From JBJENW01 sp051880395 (GTDB taxonomy: Bacteria; Bacillota; Clostridia; Lachnospirales; Lachnospiraceae), in contig JBJENW010000032.1 in assembly GCA_051880395.1 (NCBI GenBank), positions 29,528 through 93,527 on the forward strand: 64,000 nucleotides of DNA, in the 5' to 3' direction. Position numbers and translations under genes: made by a program. The notes below the pieces were generated by a model. It did not search any database. It saw only the letters and a list, made by a program, of their open reading frames with translations, and was not told the DNA's origin. This document shows positions 47,656 to 55,435 of this stretch, piece after piece (the stretch's first letter is position 1; each line of letters starts with the position of its first letter).

Positions 47656-48279
47656 CTATGAAAAGCAGTTAAATGCTGCTAATGCCCTTTCATCGTTATT
47701 TGCCCTTATCAAATCTTCCACCGGTGAATTCAACCAGACTGGATTTAGATGATCTGCTCTCGGTCCATCTATATATTCATTCTCTGCAAGGATTCTATTT
47801 AGAACTTGCTTTAGCTTCTTTATTGTAGAATCAGACCAAGATGCTACTGCATCGTCTTGTTCTTGTAGCTGCATGAAGAAAACATTCAGATCTATTGGTC
47901 CGTAAGACATATCTTGAGATTTCAGCTTGTTTCCGATTACTGTTACCATATAATCCCAAACAATTCTGTACTGTTTCATCATTGCATACATGCATGCTTG
48001 CTTTGCTACATCCATAGGCTGGTGTGCAATAATATCAATCAATCTATCGTCATCAATCACCCTAAGTCTTTTTACACAAACTTTTGCAATATTTTTAATC
48101 ATTCGCTCTGTTGGAAATTGAAATAGATTGTCTCGTACTACTGCCTCTATCACTTCTTCATCACTCAAAGACTCATCACATATCAGTTTTGCAACTACCC
48201 TTGTTTCGTTAAACAAAAACTGTTCTCTTGTAAGTGCACCACTGCCATTGTACGGAGAATCATATTGATATCTAGCCAT
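47656..48279 (-). CDS. brxA: BREX protein BrxA (DUF1819)
   Basis: A 207-residue DUF1819/BrxA protein, a small helical DNA-binding component. It shows SGALTREQFLFNETR at the start and DGPRADHLNPVWLNSP near the end. The ATG at 48279 is chosen because AAAGG is eight bases upstream; an earlier ATG at 48288 lies too near the site. Its start overlaps the end of the upstream XRE gene by eight bases, so the regulator is co-translated. Confidence 0.92.
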   Translation of the reverse strand: MARYQYDSPYNGSGALTREQFLFNETRVVAKLICDESLSDEEVIEAVVRDNLFQFPTERMIKNIAKVCVKRLRVIDDDRLIDIIAHQPMDVAKQACMYAMMKQYRIVWDYMVTVIGNKLKSQDMSYGPIDLNVFFMQLQEQDDAVASWSDSTIKKLKQVLNRILAENEYIDGPRADHLNPVWLNSPVEDLIRANNDERALAAFNCFS

Positions 48280-48502
48280 TGAGTTCATCCTTTCTCTGAT
48301 CTTCTTTCACAAATTCGCAAATGTCGCTTATATCACAATCTAAATATGATGCGATTTTCAAAAGAACACTCATTGATACTTCTTCATCCTTTCGCATTTT
48401 TGTCATCGTGTTTGGTGCAATTTCTACTGCTTTTCGTAAATCGGCACTGCTTAATTTCCGATCAATGAGCAACTTCCATAATTTGTTGTAACTTACTTTC
48501 AT
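48272..48502 (-). CDS. XRE-family regulator heading the BREX operon
   Basis: A 76-residue Cro/CI-type protein that is almost only a helix-turn-helix (SSADLRKAVEIAPNTMTKMRKD). It is the first gene of the operon, directly after the promoter, and overlaps brxA. Known BREX loci often carry a regulator (BrxR, of the WYL type); this one is a different, smaller kind. The 7-bp palindrome at the predicted transcription start is its likely operator, so autoregulation is probable. Confidence 0.85.
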   Translation of the reverse strand: MKVSYNKLWKLLIDRKLSSADLRKAVEIAPNTMTKMRKDEEVSMSVLLKIASYLDCDISDICEFVKEDQRKDELNG

Positions 48503-48551
48503 ACTATACCTCTCGCTCTATAATCATCAACGATCGTTTCCTTTCTCAATA

Positions 48552-48567
48552 GATGGGCAAGCCCATC
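48552..48567. promoter_or_regulatory. Palindromic candidate operator at the BREX transcription start
   Basis: GATGGGC-AA-GCCCATC is a perfect 16-base palindrome covering about +1 to +16 of the predicted transcript. A second palindrome, AACGATCGTT, lies at 48529-48538. Either could be the site of the XRE protein. Confidence 0.55.
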
Positions 48568-48573
48568 ATATAC

Positions 48574-48602
48574 ATTATAGTACGTTGGTCTGATTCTTTC
48601 AA
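48574..48602 (-). promoter_or_regulatory. Sigma-A promoter of the BREX operon
   Basis: TTGAAA (48597-48602) and TATAAT (48574-48579) are spaced by 17 bases on the minus strand. The predicted operon runs through the XRE gene to at least the HEPN-like gene. Confidence 0.75.
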
Positions 48603-48664
48603 TTGAAATCTCTCAATTTCTTGCGAGTTTGTTTCACACTTGTTATACAACCACTCACACTATT

Positions 48665-48713
48665 AAAGGGGCTATCACTTTAACGAATAAAAAGTTAAAG
48701 TAACAGCCCCTTT
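48665..48713 (-). terminator. Strong terminator between the DUF2075 unit and BREX
   Basis: AAAGGGGCT and ACTTTAAC pair with GTTAAAGT and AGCCCCTTT around a 9-base loop, with small internal loops. It insulates the BREX promoter from the upstream two-gene unit. Confidence 0.85.
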
Positions 48714-48763
48714 TTAACATTAATCAGGCCACAAAAACCCAGCCTTCTTACGTCATCTTTCTG

Positions 48764-50992
48764 TTATTGCAACAATTGTTTTAAATGTTCAAACGTATTT
48801 TTATCCTCCACATAAATATACGTTGTTTCTCTTGCTCTTGTTAATAAAACTCTATATGCATTTATCACAAATTGCTTTCTCAGGATCTTGTAATCTAGCA
48901 ACGGGTTACGAAGATTTTTTTCCCGGTTTTTCCATCGAATTAACTCATTCGCTGTGCTAACGTGCATCCATATTCCTCCATATCTACTCTTGCCTTTCGA
49001 TTTTTCCGAATCTGGCCATCTCTTCTCATTTATTTCCCAATCATTTTTTTGCGGATTCCACTTTAATGTATCTCCCCAGATCATGATACAGTCATCAAAT
49101 TCCAAACCTTGGCATCCGAACTGCGTGACAAATGAGTCTAAGTCATTACACTGTTTTTTACAAAAGAAATTATATAAATCTCTTCCTTTATCCTGAAGCC
49201 AAGTTTTTTCTAATAAATATTGTCGTCCTTTTGTACTATCAATATTATAGCTGGCAACCACCACTCCATATGATTCATCTTCTTCGCAAAATGGTTTCAC
49301 ATTCCCCTTTGTTACAATCCGTTTGATATCTTCAAACGTATTATATACTTCATATCCTGTTTGATGTTTTCTTGTAAAAGGTGTATTTTCAAGTATCCCT
49401 TTGACTATTTCCAACTTCGGATCTCCCAAATCGTTTCTTTGACTATTTACCAAGGTTAATGCTCTGTATGACTTCGCCGACGCACAATCAATTCCATGAC
49501 AAACAAACTCGTTTTCAAGTTCATCTTCTGACACGTACAGCTTTAATTTAACAGGGCATTTAAACTGATTTATATACTTTTGAATTCGACAAATGGAAGA
49601 AATAACATCCTTCTCACCATCTTCTTCCCCACTATTTATCTCCTGGCCGTTTCCAATAAATAGAACCAAACACTTATTTTGAGAGGTCTTCTGTGCAGCA
49701 ATCAATGCTCCCATAATTAACAGATAGGCTTCTGAATAATCATTTCCATAGATGCATTGCTGTTCCGCAGTTGTATATTCTGATTTATATTCTCCTCTTT
49801 CCTTTTTGGTCCTTAAAGCAATATTTAAAGAATTCCATAAACGTTGCGCCTCATCCACCAAAAGAACTTGATCATGAATTTGTGTAATACTTCTTTTACA
49901 CGCTTGATGTGGATCATATAATGTATCAATATGACCGATCAAATGCTCTCCTAATCCCTCCAATGAATCAATCTGTCCTTCATTTATTAGTCGCTCAAAT
50001 ATGGGATTGCTAATCTTACCAGCCTTTATTTTTTCTATTGTATGTTCCACAATGCTCGTGAAATAACTTTCCAGATTGCCATTACCTGTAACATATTGAA
50101 CATTTGTAATGTTATTATTAAGACATTTTTCCAACAAAGTAAATGCTGTTCCTGTTTTCCCTGTTCCTGGTCCACCTTTCACAAATATAATTCCTAACGT
50201 TGTTTCCTTCTGCCCTAGTACTTCTTGAATAATCTGATTACAAAGTTCAACGTTAGCATTATCTTTTACAACATAATCTACGATACCATTTTTTATCAGA
50301 GAGGCTAACGCCCCTGTGATACTTGGATCCATGTATCTTCTTTCATTTAATAAATCTTCAAACTCATTTTGGCTCGCTGGAGCACTTATTAAATCAAGAA
50401 TCTGAACAAATTCAGCGCCAGATATGATAGTATCGTCTTCTGGTAGTTTTCCTATCATCTGTGGACTTGTAAAAATCAAATGCTTATCAAGTGTCAATTG
50501 TTCATCATTTATCATCCCAACAACTTTTTCGTTACTTCGACGTATCAAATTATAATATCGTCTTAATTGCTTAACATATCCTTTTATCGTAATTTCGTCA
50601 GACTGCATTCCACTCTTAAATTCTAAAATATCAATTCTTGACCTACTAACAATAATCGCATCTACCCAGCGTTTCTTAAGATGATATTCAAAACCGATTT
50701 CAACGCTTCCTATTCTCGATAATTGTTCTTCATCTAAGAACTTACAAATATATCGCTTGCAATCAATCCATGAACGAATTTTGTTCAGCGGATCATCCTC
50801 ATCTGTTATCGAATATGGTAAGCATTCATTCACTTCCTGTAGCGCTTGTTTATATATCTCCTTATCCATTTCCCTTCCTTCTGTATGCTTGTAAAGTGTT
50901 TCACAAAATTCATACTCACCATCTAGCTCTTTAAGCTCCTTAAATGTATATGTAACAATTTCTAGTTCTCCTCTATTAGAAAAAATTCTCAT
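48764..50992 (-). CDS. PD-(D/E)XK nuclease-helicase fusion (DUF2075)
   Basis: A 742-residue protein. Residues about 95-150 form a PD-(D/E)XK nuclease core: Asp111, then Glu124-x-Lys126 in ILEFKSG, and Gln142. From about 260 on is a superfamily 1-type DUF2075 ATPase with Walker A GGPGTGKT (273-280), Walker B LLVDEAQRLW near 380, and helicase-like motifs QGLEFDD and VLLTRARETTYIYV at the end. The site AGGAGG is seven bases before the ATG. It follows the DUF3883 gene by 49 bases, ends at a strong terminator, and is not part of core BREX. Confidence 0.82.
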   Translation of the reverse strand: MRIFSNRGELEIVTYTFKELKELDGEYEFCETLYKHTEGREMDKEIYKQALQEVNECLPYSITDEDDPLNKIRSWIDCKRYICKFLDEEQLSRIGSVEIGFEYHLKKRWVDAIIVSRSRIDILEFKSGMQSDEITIKGYVKQLRRYYNLIRRSNEKVVGMINDEQLTLDKHLIFTSPQMIGKLPEDDTIISGAEFVQILDLISAPASQNEFEDLLNERRYMDPSITGALASLIKNGIVDYVVKDNANVELCNQIIQEVLGQKETTLGIIFVKGGPGTGKTGTAFTLLEKCLNNNITNVQYVTGNGNLESYFTSIVEHTIEKIKAGKISNPIFERLINEGQIDSLEGLGEHLIGHIDTLYDPHQACKRSITQIHDQVLLVDEAQRLWNSLNIALRTKKERGEYKSEYTTAEQQCIYGNDYSEAYLLIMGALIAAQKTSQNKCLVLFIGNGQEINSGEEDGEKDVISSICRIQKYINQFKCPVKLKLYVSEDELENEFVCHGIDCASAKSYRALTLVNSQRNDLGDPKLEIVKGILENTPFTRKHQTGYEVYNTFEDIKRIVTKGNVKPFCEEDESYGVVVASYNIDSTKGRQYLLEKTWLQDKGRDLYNFFCKKQCNDLDSFVTQFGCQGLEFDDCIMIWGDTLKWNPQKNDWEINEKRWPDSEKSKGKSRYGGIWMHVSTANELIRWKNREKNLRNPLLDYKILRKQFVINAYRVLLTRARETTYIYVEDKNTFEHLKQLLQ

Positions 50993-51041
50993 ATCAAAAC
51001 CTCCTGGTCTATCTTATCTCTTACACGAATACCTCGCTCAT

Positions 51042-52064
51042 CTATTTCTGATATACAGCCACTTTTGTAGGTACCGTCTTGAAATTATCATCTGTTACCG
51101 GCCCTTCGTAAATTTTAATCTTACATTCTCTTGTTTTCATGTTAAGTCCATAAACTCTATAGATAAGATACGTATACTTATCATCCTTTGACGCTTCGAT
51201 CTCATTATACGACATTTCAAACCCATCCGCATAATTATCCTTCGAAGTCTTAACTTCTACATGAATTTCGTTGCCCGCTTGATCCCACGCGCGAATGTCA
51301 TATCCCAGACCATCTCCTTCTTCTTTTGCTGCATGTACAGGCACCTTCCGTCCAAAATTTTGTGCTTCTCTTGTTAGAATATCCATTACGATTTCTTCCC
51401 CTAGCACACCAATCTTATTTTTCGCCTTTTGAATTTTCGCATAATCTGGCTTTTTCGCTACTCCGGTATACTTTTTTCCTTTCTTTTTATGAATCGTACC
51501 ATTTTCCTCAAACTCTACTTTAAACCCTGCTACATTTTCTATCTGGAGCTCCTGCACTTCTTCTTCCGTAAGATCTGTTTCTTTTATGATCAACGGCGTA
51601 TTATCAAGTACACAATTAGCCTTTTTTGTAAGATTCACAAAATCAGTAAATGATATCGTGTTCATGCCATACTGATTCCAAAAATGTTCCCAGGTTCCTG
51701 GCTTCTTTTTTTTACTATCCCATACTAAGCTTTCCAAAAGCGAGTCTCCCTGCTTGATGGGTGGGACAATTGCAAATACATTTGAGATCGTCGCTGTAAC
51801 ATTTCCCTCTTCATCCGGTTCCGTAATACTCGATATCACGCCTCCGGCATAAATGGTAAATTTCCTATCACGGTTCAGCTTGCCTGGCCTTCTATGTAAG
51901 ACAAATGCCCCTACATGCATTTTGTTAAACTGTCGTATATTCCAGCCATAACTTGTGAGATCATCTTTGTATTTTAATACGCCATCTACTGTTTTACCAT
52001 GATCAAGAATAAATACCTCCTGATTCTCCAACGGTTCCGGTAATATCGAAAAAATATCCGCCAT
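51042..52064 (-). CDS. DUF3883 nuclease-like protein with N-terminal unknown domain
   Basis: A 340-residue protein. The C-terminal DUF3883 domain (residues about 215-330) has a PD-(D/E)XK pattern: Glu223/224 in GEEIV, Asp256 in GYDIR, and Glu270-x-Lys272 in HVEVKTS. The N-terminal 150 residues are beta-rich (WNIRQFNKMHVGAFVLHRRP, IYAGGVISSI) and loosely recall small PUA/EVE-like modification-reading domains; that comparison is a guess. AGGAGG is seven bases before the ATG at 52064. It leads a two-gene unit with the nuclease-helicase. Confidence 0.72.
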   Translation of the reverse strand: MADIFSILPEPLENQEVFILDHGKTVDGVLKYKDDLTSYGWNIRQFNKMHVGAFVLHRRPGKLNRDRKFTIYAGGVISSITEPDEEGNVTATISNVFAIVPPIKQGDSLLESLVWDSKKKKPGTWEHFWNQYGMNTISFTDFVNLTKKANCVLDNTPLIIKETDLTEEEVQELQIENVAGFKVEFEENGTIHKKKGKKYTGVAKKPDYAKIQKAKNKIGVLGEEIVMDILTREAQNFGRKVPVHAAKEEGDGLGYDIRAWDQAGNEIHVEVKTSKDNYADGFEMSYNEIEASKDDKYTYLIYRVYGLNMKTRECKIKIYEGPVTDDNFKTVPTKVAVYQK

Positions 52065-52108
52065 AATACTCCTCCTTTTCACTCAGGACATTTATTTGTT
52101 CTGGTTGA

Positions 52109-52137
52109 ATTGTACATCATACTCCCATTATCGTCAA
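52109..52137 (-). promoter_or_regulatory. Sigma-A promoter of the DUF3883/DUF2075 unit
   Basis: TTGACG (52132-52137) and TACAAT (52109-52114) are 17 bases apart on the minus strand. The -35 overlaps the base of the hairpin at 52136-52167. Confidence 0.65.
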
Positions 52138-52167
52138 TACCCAGGACAACAAATTGTCCTGGGTATT
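52136..52167. terminator. Perfect 14-bp hairpin
   Basis: AATACCCAGGACAA pairs with TTGTCCTGGGTATT around a 4-base loop and is followed by GTTTTTGG on the plus strand. It is a strong terminator for any plus-strand transcript, and it touches the -35 of the DUF3883 promoter. Confidence 0.75.
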
Positions 52168-52201
52168 GTTTTTGGATATATACAAATAGTCCCGCATAAT
52201 A

Positions 52202-52258
52202 TCATGCTTTCTTCGACAATAAACAAACCGTCTCCACATGCGGTATTACTTTACGTCG
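52202..52258 (-). pseudogene. 3' remnant resembling rlmD/rumA (23S rRNA uracil methyltransferase)
   Basis: The frame reads RRKVIPHVETVCLLSKKA and then a stop. HVE-T-V-x-L-L near the end is typical of the C-terminus of RlmD/RumA-type methyltransferases. The rest of the gene is absent; an in-frame stop lies just upstream. The 3' end of rumA is a known insertion site of integrative elements, so this 57-bp piece may be a duplicated attachment site. No second copy was found in the window. Confidence 0.45.
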
Positions 52259-52360
52259 CATTAACATTCACGGACAACTGATAGATTTAGGATTTTTACC
52301 CCTTTCATAAAAGCAGAAAATTCTCAACACCCGGTGCGCGAACAGTTTCTGGCTCAAAAT

Positions 52361-52648
52361 TTAAACAATCAACCGTTTTCTTAGATATCCGCTTTTCTTC
52401 ATTCGTTCATAAGTACCAAATGTATCATTCTTATTTACAAACTCCAATGCTTCTTCATATTCCATTCCTAATATAAGTAAATTCATTCTCACAGCATGTA
52501 AATAATTCTCGTAACCTTCCCATTCTGGGTTTTTAGACAATTCTCGAATTGTAGAACGTGATAATATGGGGTTGATTGCAAAATTATCTGGCTGACAAAA
52601 ACTATTTACAATATTGATATTATTTTCCATCACATTTGTTTGTCCCAT
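52361..52648 (-). CDS. Hypothetical 95-residue protein
   Basis: Not recognised. The frame has an Asn-rich start (MGQTNVMENNINIVNSF), a middle helix with EWEGYENYLHAVRMNLLILGM, and a basic end (MKKSGYLRKRLIV). The ATG at 52648 is preceded by GGTGG with seven bases between, better than a start at 52684. It lies alone between the rlmD remnant and the small ORF at 52930; it could be a remnant of a larger gene. Confidence 0.4.
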   Translation of the reverse strand: MGQTNVMENNINIVNSFCQPDNFAINPILSRSTIRELSKNPEWEGYENYLHAVRMNLLILGMEYEEALEFVNKNDTFGTYERMKKSGYLRKRLIV

Positions 52649-52801
52649 TGTAGAACCACCTATACTGGCAGGAAAAAGAACCACTCAATCAGACAGTAGC
52701 CGGATGAAATATATCCCTCTATACTGCTACAACTTTCGATGGAACATCGAGATAAGCTATTATGAGCAGAAATAGAATTATGTGCCACTAGATAAAACGA
52801 G

Positions 52802-52841
52802 AGCCACAATCTCGGTAGTTTCCCTACCAACAATTGTGGCT
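52802..52841 (-). terminator. Branched hairpin after the 30-residue ORF
   Basis: AGCCACAAT (52802-52810) pairs with ATTGTGGCT (52833-52841), and GGTAG (52814-52818) with CTACC (52824-52828) inside. CTCGTTTTATC follows on the minus strand, so it is a plausible terminator. Confidence 0.55.
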
Positions 52842-52929
52842 TTATCATCTATATTCATCCCTAAGTAGTTTATTACTACTAAAAATTTCCCCAAAACATT
52901 TGCCATTATCCCGATTCTTCCCATGTGCC

Positions 52930-53022
52930 TTAGTAGTCTAAATCGTAGTATTCCCAAAACTTTCTGCCACATTCTCCTTCCGGATAATATGCACTGCAAT
53001 TTGTCCAAATCTGAAATTTCAT
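52930..53022 (-). CDS. Possible 30-residue protein
   Basis: A short frame beginning MKFQIWTNCSAYYPEG and ending FWEYYDLDY. GAAGGA precedes the ATG (with another ATG two codons earlier), and it starts 28 bases after the stop of the AAA/PD-(D/E)XK gene on the same strand. The aromatic and cysteine-rich composition is unusual. It could be real or the edge of a lost gene; I do not recognise it. Confidence 0.3.
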   Translation of the reverse strand: MKFQIWTNCSAYYPEGECGRKFWEYYDLDY

Positions 53023-53049
53023 GTTCATTCCTTCATACGCCGTTCTGTG

Positions 53050-54630
53050 TCACACAATACAGCACGCCTGTTCAATCAAACAGGTATGTTTCTTACTTTC
53101 CTTGTCATAATTTATCCCGACTAAAAGCAAGTTGCCATGATATTCCTTTAAACTCTGTACATACTTCTTTTCTTTAATCTGATCAATCGCACCTTCTGCA
53201 GATTGATCATATTTTAATTCGATAATCATCGCCGGTTTGTCGGAATGTTTCTTTGGAAGATATACGATATCTGCAAACCCTTTTCCGGTTGGCAGTTCCC
53301 GAATCTTCGTGTATTCCTTCATCGCATTGTAGTAGGCAAGCGAAATGACGCAACTTAAAGAATTCTCATCATTATACGTTAAAATCGAGGTGTTCTCACT
53401 ATGTACTGCATCCAGAATCTCTGCCACCGTTTCCCCATCCTTCAGCCATGTTGCCGAAAGCAGACGTTCAGACTGCTCTAATGCATCGATGACATCCTTC
53501 CATTTGCAGGATTTCACAGTCCGCACAAATTCTTCTCGAATCTCTGCGTTTGGAATTGACACCTGCTGGCATTCCGAATTATATGCCAGATAACCAAGAT
53601 GTACAAGGAGTGTTAAAACATCATCCCGATTTTCAAAGGTTGTCATATCATTTTGGAATGTTTTATAATCAATGGTAATCTTTTCCCCACCAAGCATCCG
53701 GACAATTGCATCCTTCAACCCGTCATAATTAAGGTCAATGTAAATTTTTAATGCTTCGTATGTCTCCGTCTGCGTCCAGTAACTTTCAAACTGCCGGTAC
53801 AAAATGGAATCCACAACAGATTTTGGATTATAAATGTGAGGTACTTCCGGAAAAGAATAACCATCATACCAATTTTTCATTGTTTCAAAATCTACCTCAT
53901 ATTTTTTGCAGAGATTCTTTACTTCTTCTTCCGTAAACCCGATAAACTCCGCAAAATTTCTTGGATTGGTCATGGAATACTCTGTAAACATGTTTAATGC
54001 GGAATGGGTTCCGTATTTCTTAATCGGCAGAATTCCGGTCATATAGGCAAGCGCAACGTATGTTTTATCTTTCAGCAGATTTCTTATAAAATCCAGATAC
54101 TTTTTCTGGTCATCGACAGAATACTGACGGTCTCTTAATATGCAGTCCCATTCGTCAATGATAAAGATAAAACTTTCTTTTGTTTCATTGTATAATTTAT
54201 CCAGTGCGACCCCAAGATTGGTTTCTCCGTCTGGTACCTTTCCGGGAAATGCCTTATTCAGTTCTTCTATCACTTCTTTTTGAAGATACGTGAGCATGGC
54301 ATTTACCGAATATTCCGTAATGGTTAGGAAATTCTGGATGTTTAACATAATCACATTGTACTGATTCAGATGTTTCCGGTAATCTTCATTTTGGGCAATC
54401 TTATACGGAGCAAATAATTCAGACGAATCACAGCCCTTTCCATAATAGGCTGCCAGCATACACGCTGCCATCGTTTTTCCAAACCGTCTTGGACGGCTGA
54501 TACAGATAAATTTCTGTGGTGTTTTGATACATCGGTTGGTGCATGCTATCAATTCCGTTTTATCTACATATATCATTCCGTTCACCGCTTCTTGAAATGC
54601 TTCCTTTCCCGGATTCAGGTAAACTCCCAT
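53050..54630 (-). CDS. AAA-ATPase with C-terminal PD-(D/E)XK nuclease (DUF1703 type)
   Basis: A 526-residue protein of a family very common in gut Firmicutes and Bacteroidetes. The N-terminal ATPase region has RPRRFGKT (residues 46-53) as its P-loop and IFIIDEWDCIL near 155. The C-terminal nuclease core has Asp in GFADIVYLP and Glu-x-Lys in IIELKYD at about residues 450-480. The role is unproven; links to mobile elements and defence are suggested by context only. It has a GGGAGGG site, is monocistronic, and the frame is intact. Confidence 0.82.
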   Translation of the reverse strand: MGVYLNPGKEAFQEAVNGMIYVDKTELIACTNRCIKTPQKFICISRPRRFGKTMAACMLAAYYGKGCDSSELFAPYKIAQNEDYRKHLNQYNVIMLNIQNFLTITEYSVNAMLTYLQKEVIEELNKAFPGKVPDGETNLGVALDKLYNETKESFIFIIDEWDCILRDRQYSVDDQKKYLDFIRNLLKDKTYVALAYMTGILPIKKYGTHSALNMFTEYSMTNPRNFAEFIGFTEEEVKNLCKKYEVDFETMKNWYDGYSFPEVPHIYNPKSVVDSILYRQFESYWTQTETYEALKIYIDLNYDGLKDAIVRMLGGEKITIDYKTFQNDMTTFENRDDVLTLLVHLGYLAYNSECQQVSIPNAEIREEFVRTVKSCKWKDVIDALEQSERLLSATWLKDGETVAEILDAVHSENTSILTYNDENSLSCVISLAYYNAMKEYTKIRELPTGKGFADIVYLPKKHSDKPAMIIELKYDQSAEGAIDQIKEKKYVQSLKEYHGNLLLVGINYDKESKKHTCLIEQACCIV

Positions 54631-54720
54631 AACGTTCCCTCCCTGTCTTTTTTATTTAGTATATCACACTTTCAGCGTTCGTAACAGTTCCGGTTTGGTA
54701 TCACAACTACTACTTTTTTT

Positions 54721-54779
54721 GATGTTCACTGTCTTTCCTAAATTTCATCTCTTAGCAAGCATACTGTTTTTCAATTTCT
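54721..54779 (-). repeat. Copy 2 of the 59-bp rpn-tail repeat
   Basis: Matches 28331-28389 with five differences. Here the minus strand reads MYELREIEKQYAC and then a stop, probably the last codons of a lost Rpn-type gene. No complete gene of this kind remains beside it. Confidence 0.7.
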
Positions 54780-54798
54780 CGTAATTCATACATTTCGC

Positions 54799-55425
54799 CT
54801 AGAATAATTGCCCCGGAAGTTTCAATTTTTCTTTAACAGGAAACTCCTTATCGAATGTTTCCACCTCTGCTTCATCCACAAAATACCCCTGTGGCGCTGC
54901 ATACTCACCTGCAATCCCCTCCAAATATCCCGGAATCAATTCTTTGCATAAAAAGAAAGATGCATCTTCCTCTTCAGGCAGACCATGATAACGAATACCA
55001 AACGTACTTGCCAAAACACAACCGCTCTTTCCATAAAAGTCAATATTCCCTTCAAAACAAACTGCACCACAGCCAAGTTCCTTTGCTTTTTCAAAAGAGT
55101 AGTCTAATAAAATTTTTCCATATCCTTTCCTTTTATGTTCCGGTGTAATGCAGATTGGCCCCATCGTCATGATAGGGATTATCCTGCCATCATCCGCTTT
55201 GATATTTGCTCTCATAAACATGTTCTGACCGATGACCTTACCATCCTGTTCCATAACAAAATCAAGCTCCGGAACAAATGCAGGATCATCTCGTAGCTGA
55301 TTTAGAACATAATGTTCATAGCATCCCGGACGATATACATTCCAGAAGCTTTCTCTTACCAAATTTTCCACTTCGCGATATTCTTCTTTTTTCTCTAAAC
55401 GAATGATAATATTGTCTGTATTCAT
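54799..55425 (-). CDS. GNAT-family N-acetyltransferase
   Basis: A 208-residue GNAT protein with the acetyl-CoA loop ITPEHKRKGYGKILLDY near residues 100-116 and a C-terminal extension with a likely substrate site. The start at 55425 (MNTDNIII) avoids overlap with rsgA; an in-frame ATG at 55470 lies within that gene, and the nearest AAAGG site is 14 bases from the chosen ATG. It is probably co-transcribed with rsgA. The substrate is unknown. Confidence 0.82.
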   Translation of the reverse strand: MNTDNIIIRLEKKEEYREVENLVRESFWNVYRPGCYEHYVLNQLRDDPAFVPELDFVMEQDGKVIGQNMFMRANIKADDGRIIPIMTMGPICITPEHKRKGYGKILLDYSFEKAKELGCGAVCFEGNIDFYGKSGCVLASTFGIRYHGLPEEEDASFFLCKELIPGYLEGIAGEYAAPQGYFVDEAEVETFDKEFPVKEKLKLPGQLF

Positions 55426-55435
55426 TATATTTTCT

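Noticed and set aside
52778..53008. 76-codon minus-strand frame with a basic start
   Set aside because: It covers the better-supported 30-residue frame in another phase, runs through the hairpin at 52802-52841 and resembles no family.
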